Assembly: GCF_013336795.1 (NCBI RefSeq)
Contig: NZ_JAAFZT010000006.1
Location: 1 to 64,000 of the forward strand
Direction: 5' to 3'
Origin: Alteripontixanthobacter muriae
GTDB lineage: Bacteria > Pseudomonadota > Alphaproteobacteria > Sphingomonadales > Sphingomonadaceae
Length of the DNA stretch: 64,000 nucleotides
A program made the translations under genes and the position numbers. Positions within the stretch are counted from its first letter, which is position 1; each line of letters opens with the position of its first letter. The notes beneath the pieces were generated by a model. That model did not search any database and was not told the DNA's origin. It was given only the letters and a program-made list of their open reading frames with translations. Of this stretch, positions 63,764 to 64,000 are shown piece by piece.

Positions 63764-64000
63764 CTAGCCTGCCATGGGGCGCCGGGCACGAAGCGCCTGG
63801 GCCAGAGTGCCTTCGTCCAGATAATCAAGTTCACCGCCGACCGGCAGCCCGTGGGCAAGCTGCGTCAGGCGAATGGGCAGGTTCTCAAGGCGTTCGGCAA
63901 TGTAATGTGCGGTGGTCTGCCCTTCCAGAGTGGCGTTCATGGCGAGCACCACCTCGTCCACCCGATTGTCGCCGTCGCGGTCGGAGACCCGCTCGATCAG
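63764..64000 (-). CDS. recR: Recombination protein RecR, C-terminal part
   Basis: The last 79 codons of recR are present; the gene continues past the right edge. The visible part is the end of the Toprim domain and the C-terminal helix: '[20 protein letters not shown]', '[22 protein letters not shown]'. These blocks are diagnostic. RecR acts with RecF and RecO to load RecA on gapped DNA. It lies 55 bases upstream of def on the same strand. Confidence 0.96.
   Translation of the reverse strand: MIERVSDRDGDNRVDEVVLAMNATLEGQTTAHYIAERLENLPIRLTQLAHGLPVGGELDYLDEGTLAQALRARRPMAG

Overview
The window looks like a chromosomal segment from an alphaproteobacterium of the Sphingomonadales, most likely the Erythrobacteraceae/Sphingomonadaceae side. 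The reasons are the high G+C coding style, a CcrM-type GANTC methyltransferase next to rnhB, the pckA / ChvI-ChvG / short HprK / PTS-IIA / HPr locus, a three-part proton-translocating transhydrogenase, a large TonB-dependent receptor of sphingomonad style, and many small families (DUF6894, DUF3597, DUF2147, DUF1285, entericidin) common in that order. No rRNA, tRNA, CRISPR array, integrase or insertion sequence was recognised.

Layout. Positions 1-4.4 kb are accessory: loosely packed and visibly poorer in G+C, with small stress-type genes (a DUF2384 antitoxin-like protein, a cold-shock-fold protein, two very small proteins, a Crp/Fnr regulator coupled to a DUF6894 protein) and three gene-poor gaps. 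From 4.4 kb on the sequence is dense housekeeping DNA: a TonB receptor and WrbA (4.4-8.1 kb); purine genes purC, purS and purQ with an M16 peptidase between them (8.3-13.3 kb); a GGDEF-EAL protein and glmS (13.3-17.6 kb); two EamA transporters around an orphan CpaF ATPase (17.7-21.6 kb); an entericidin, a frameshifted ABA4-like gene, an NAD(P)-binding protein, a dGTPase-like protein and an Asp/Glu racemase-like protein (21.7-25.1 kb); the transhydrogenase genes with a fasciclin lipoprotein gene inserted between subunits (25.8-30.0 kb); a response regulator with an altered GAFTGA loop, a FUSC protein and an SDR (30.3-33.6 kb); rnhB-ccrM-folP with a CtrA/GANTC-like promoter (34.5-37.7 kb); a sugar dehydrogenase and a GNAT-DUF1285-Nudix-cca run (37.7-41.9 kb); a DEAD-box helicase, parC, ferredoxin and two tandem cysteine desulfurases (42.1-49.2 kb); an alpha/beta hydrolase, TonB, DUF3597 and DUF885 proteins (49.3-53.6 kb); the pckA/chvI/chvG/hprK/rapZ/IIA/HPr locus (53.7-60.1 kb); and an RNA methyltransferase, rmuC, a Cys-rich helical-bundle protein, def and the end of recR (60.1-64 kb).

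How the genes work together. The clearest functional unit is the envelope/acid-sensing two-component system ChvG-ChvI, encoded divergently from the gluconeogenic gene pckA and overlapping a nitrogen-type PTS branch (HprK, IIA, HPr) plus RapZ. A second unit is the transhydrogenase with a small CoxIV-like membrane protein upstream and a lipoprotein translationally coupled downstream. A third is the rnhB-ccrM-folP cluster, with cell-cycle style control signals in front of ccrM.

No wholly new system can be proved from the sequence alone. The best leads are the small-gene accessory cluster at 0.5-3.8 kb, the rearranged pnt locus, the response regulator with NAFPGA in place of GAFTGA, the racemase-like protein lacking its first catalytic Cys, and the start-codon hairpin before the GNAT gene.
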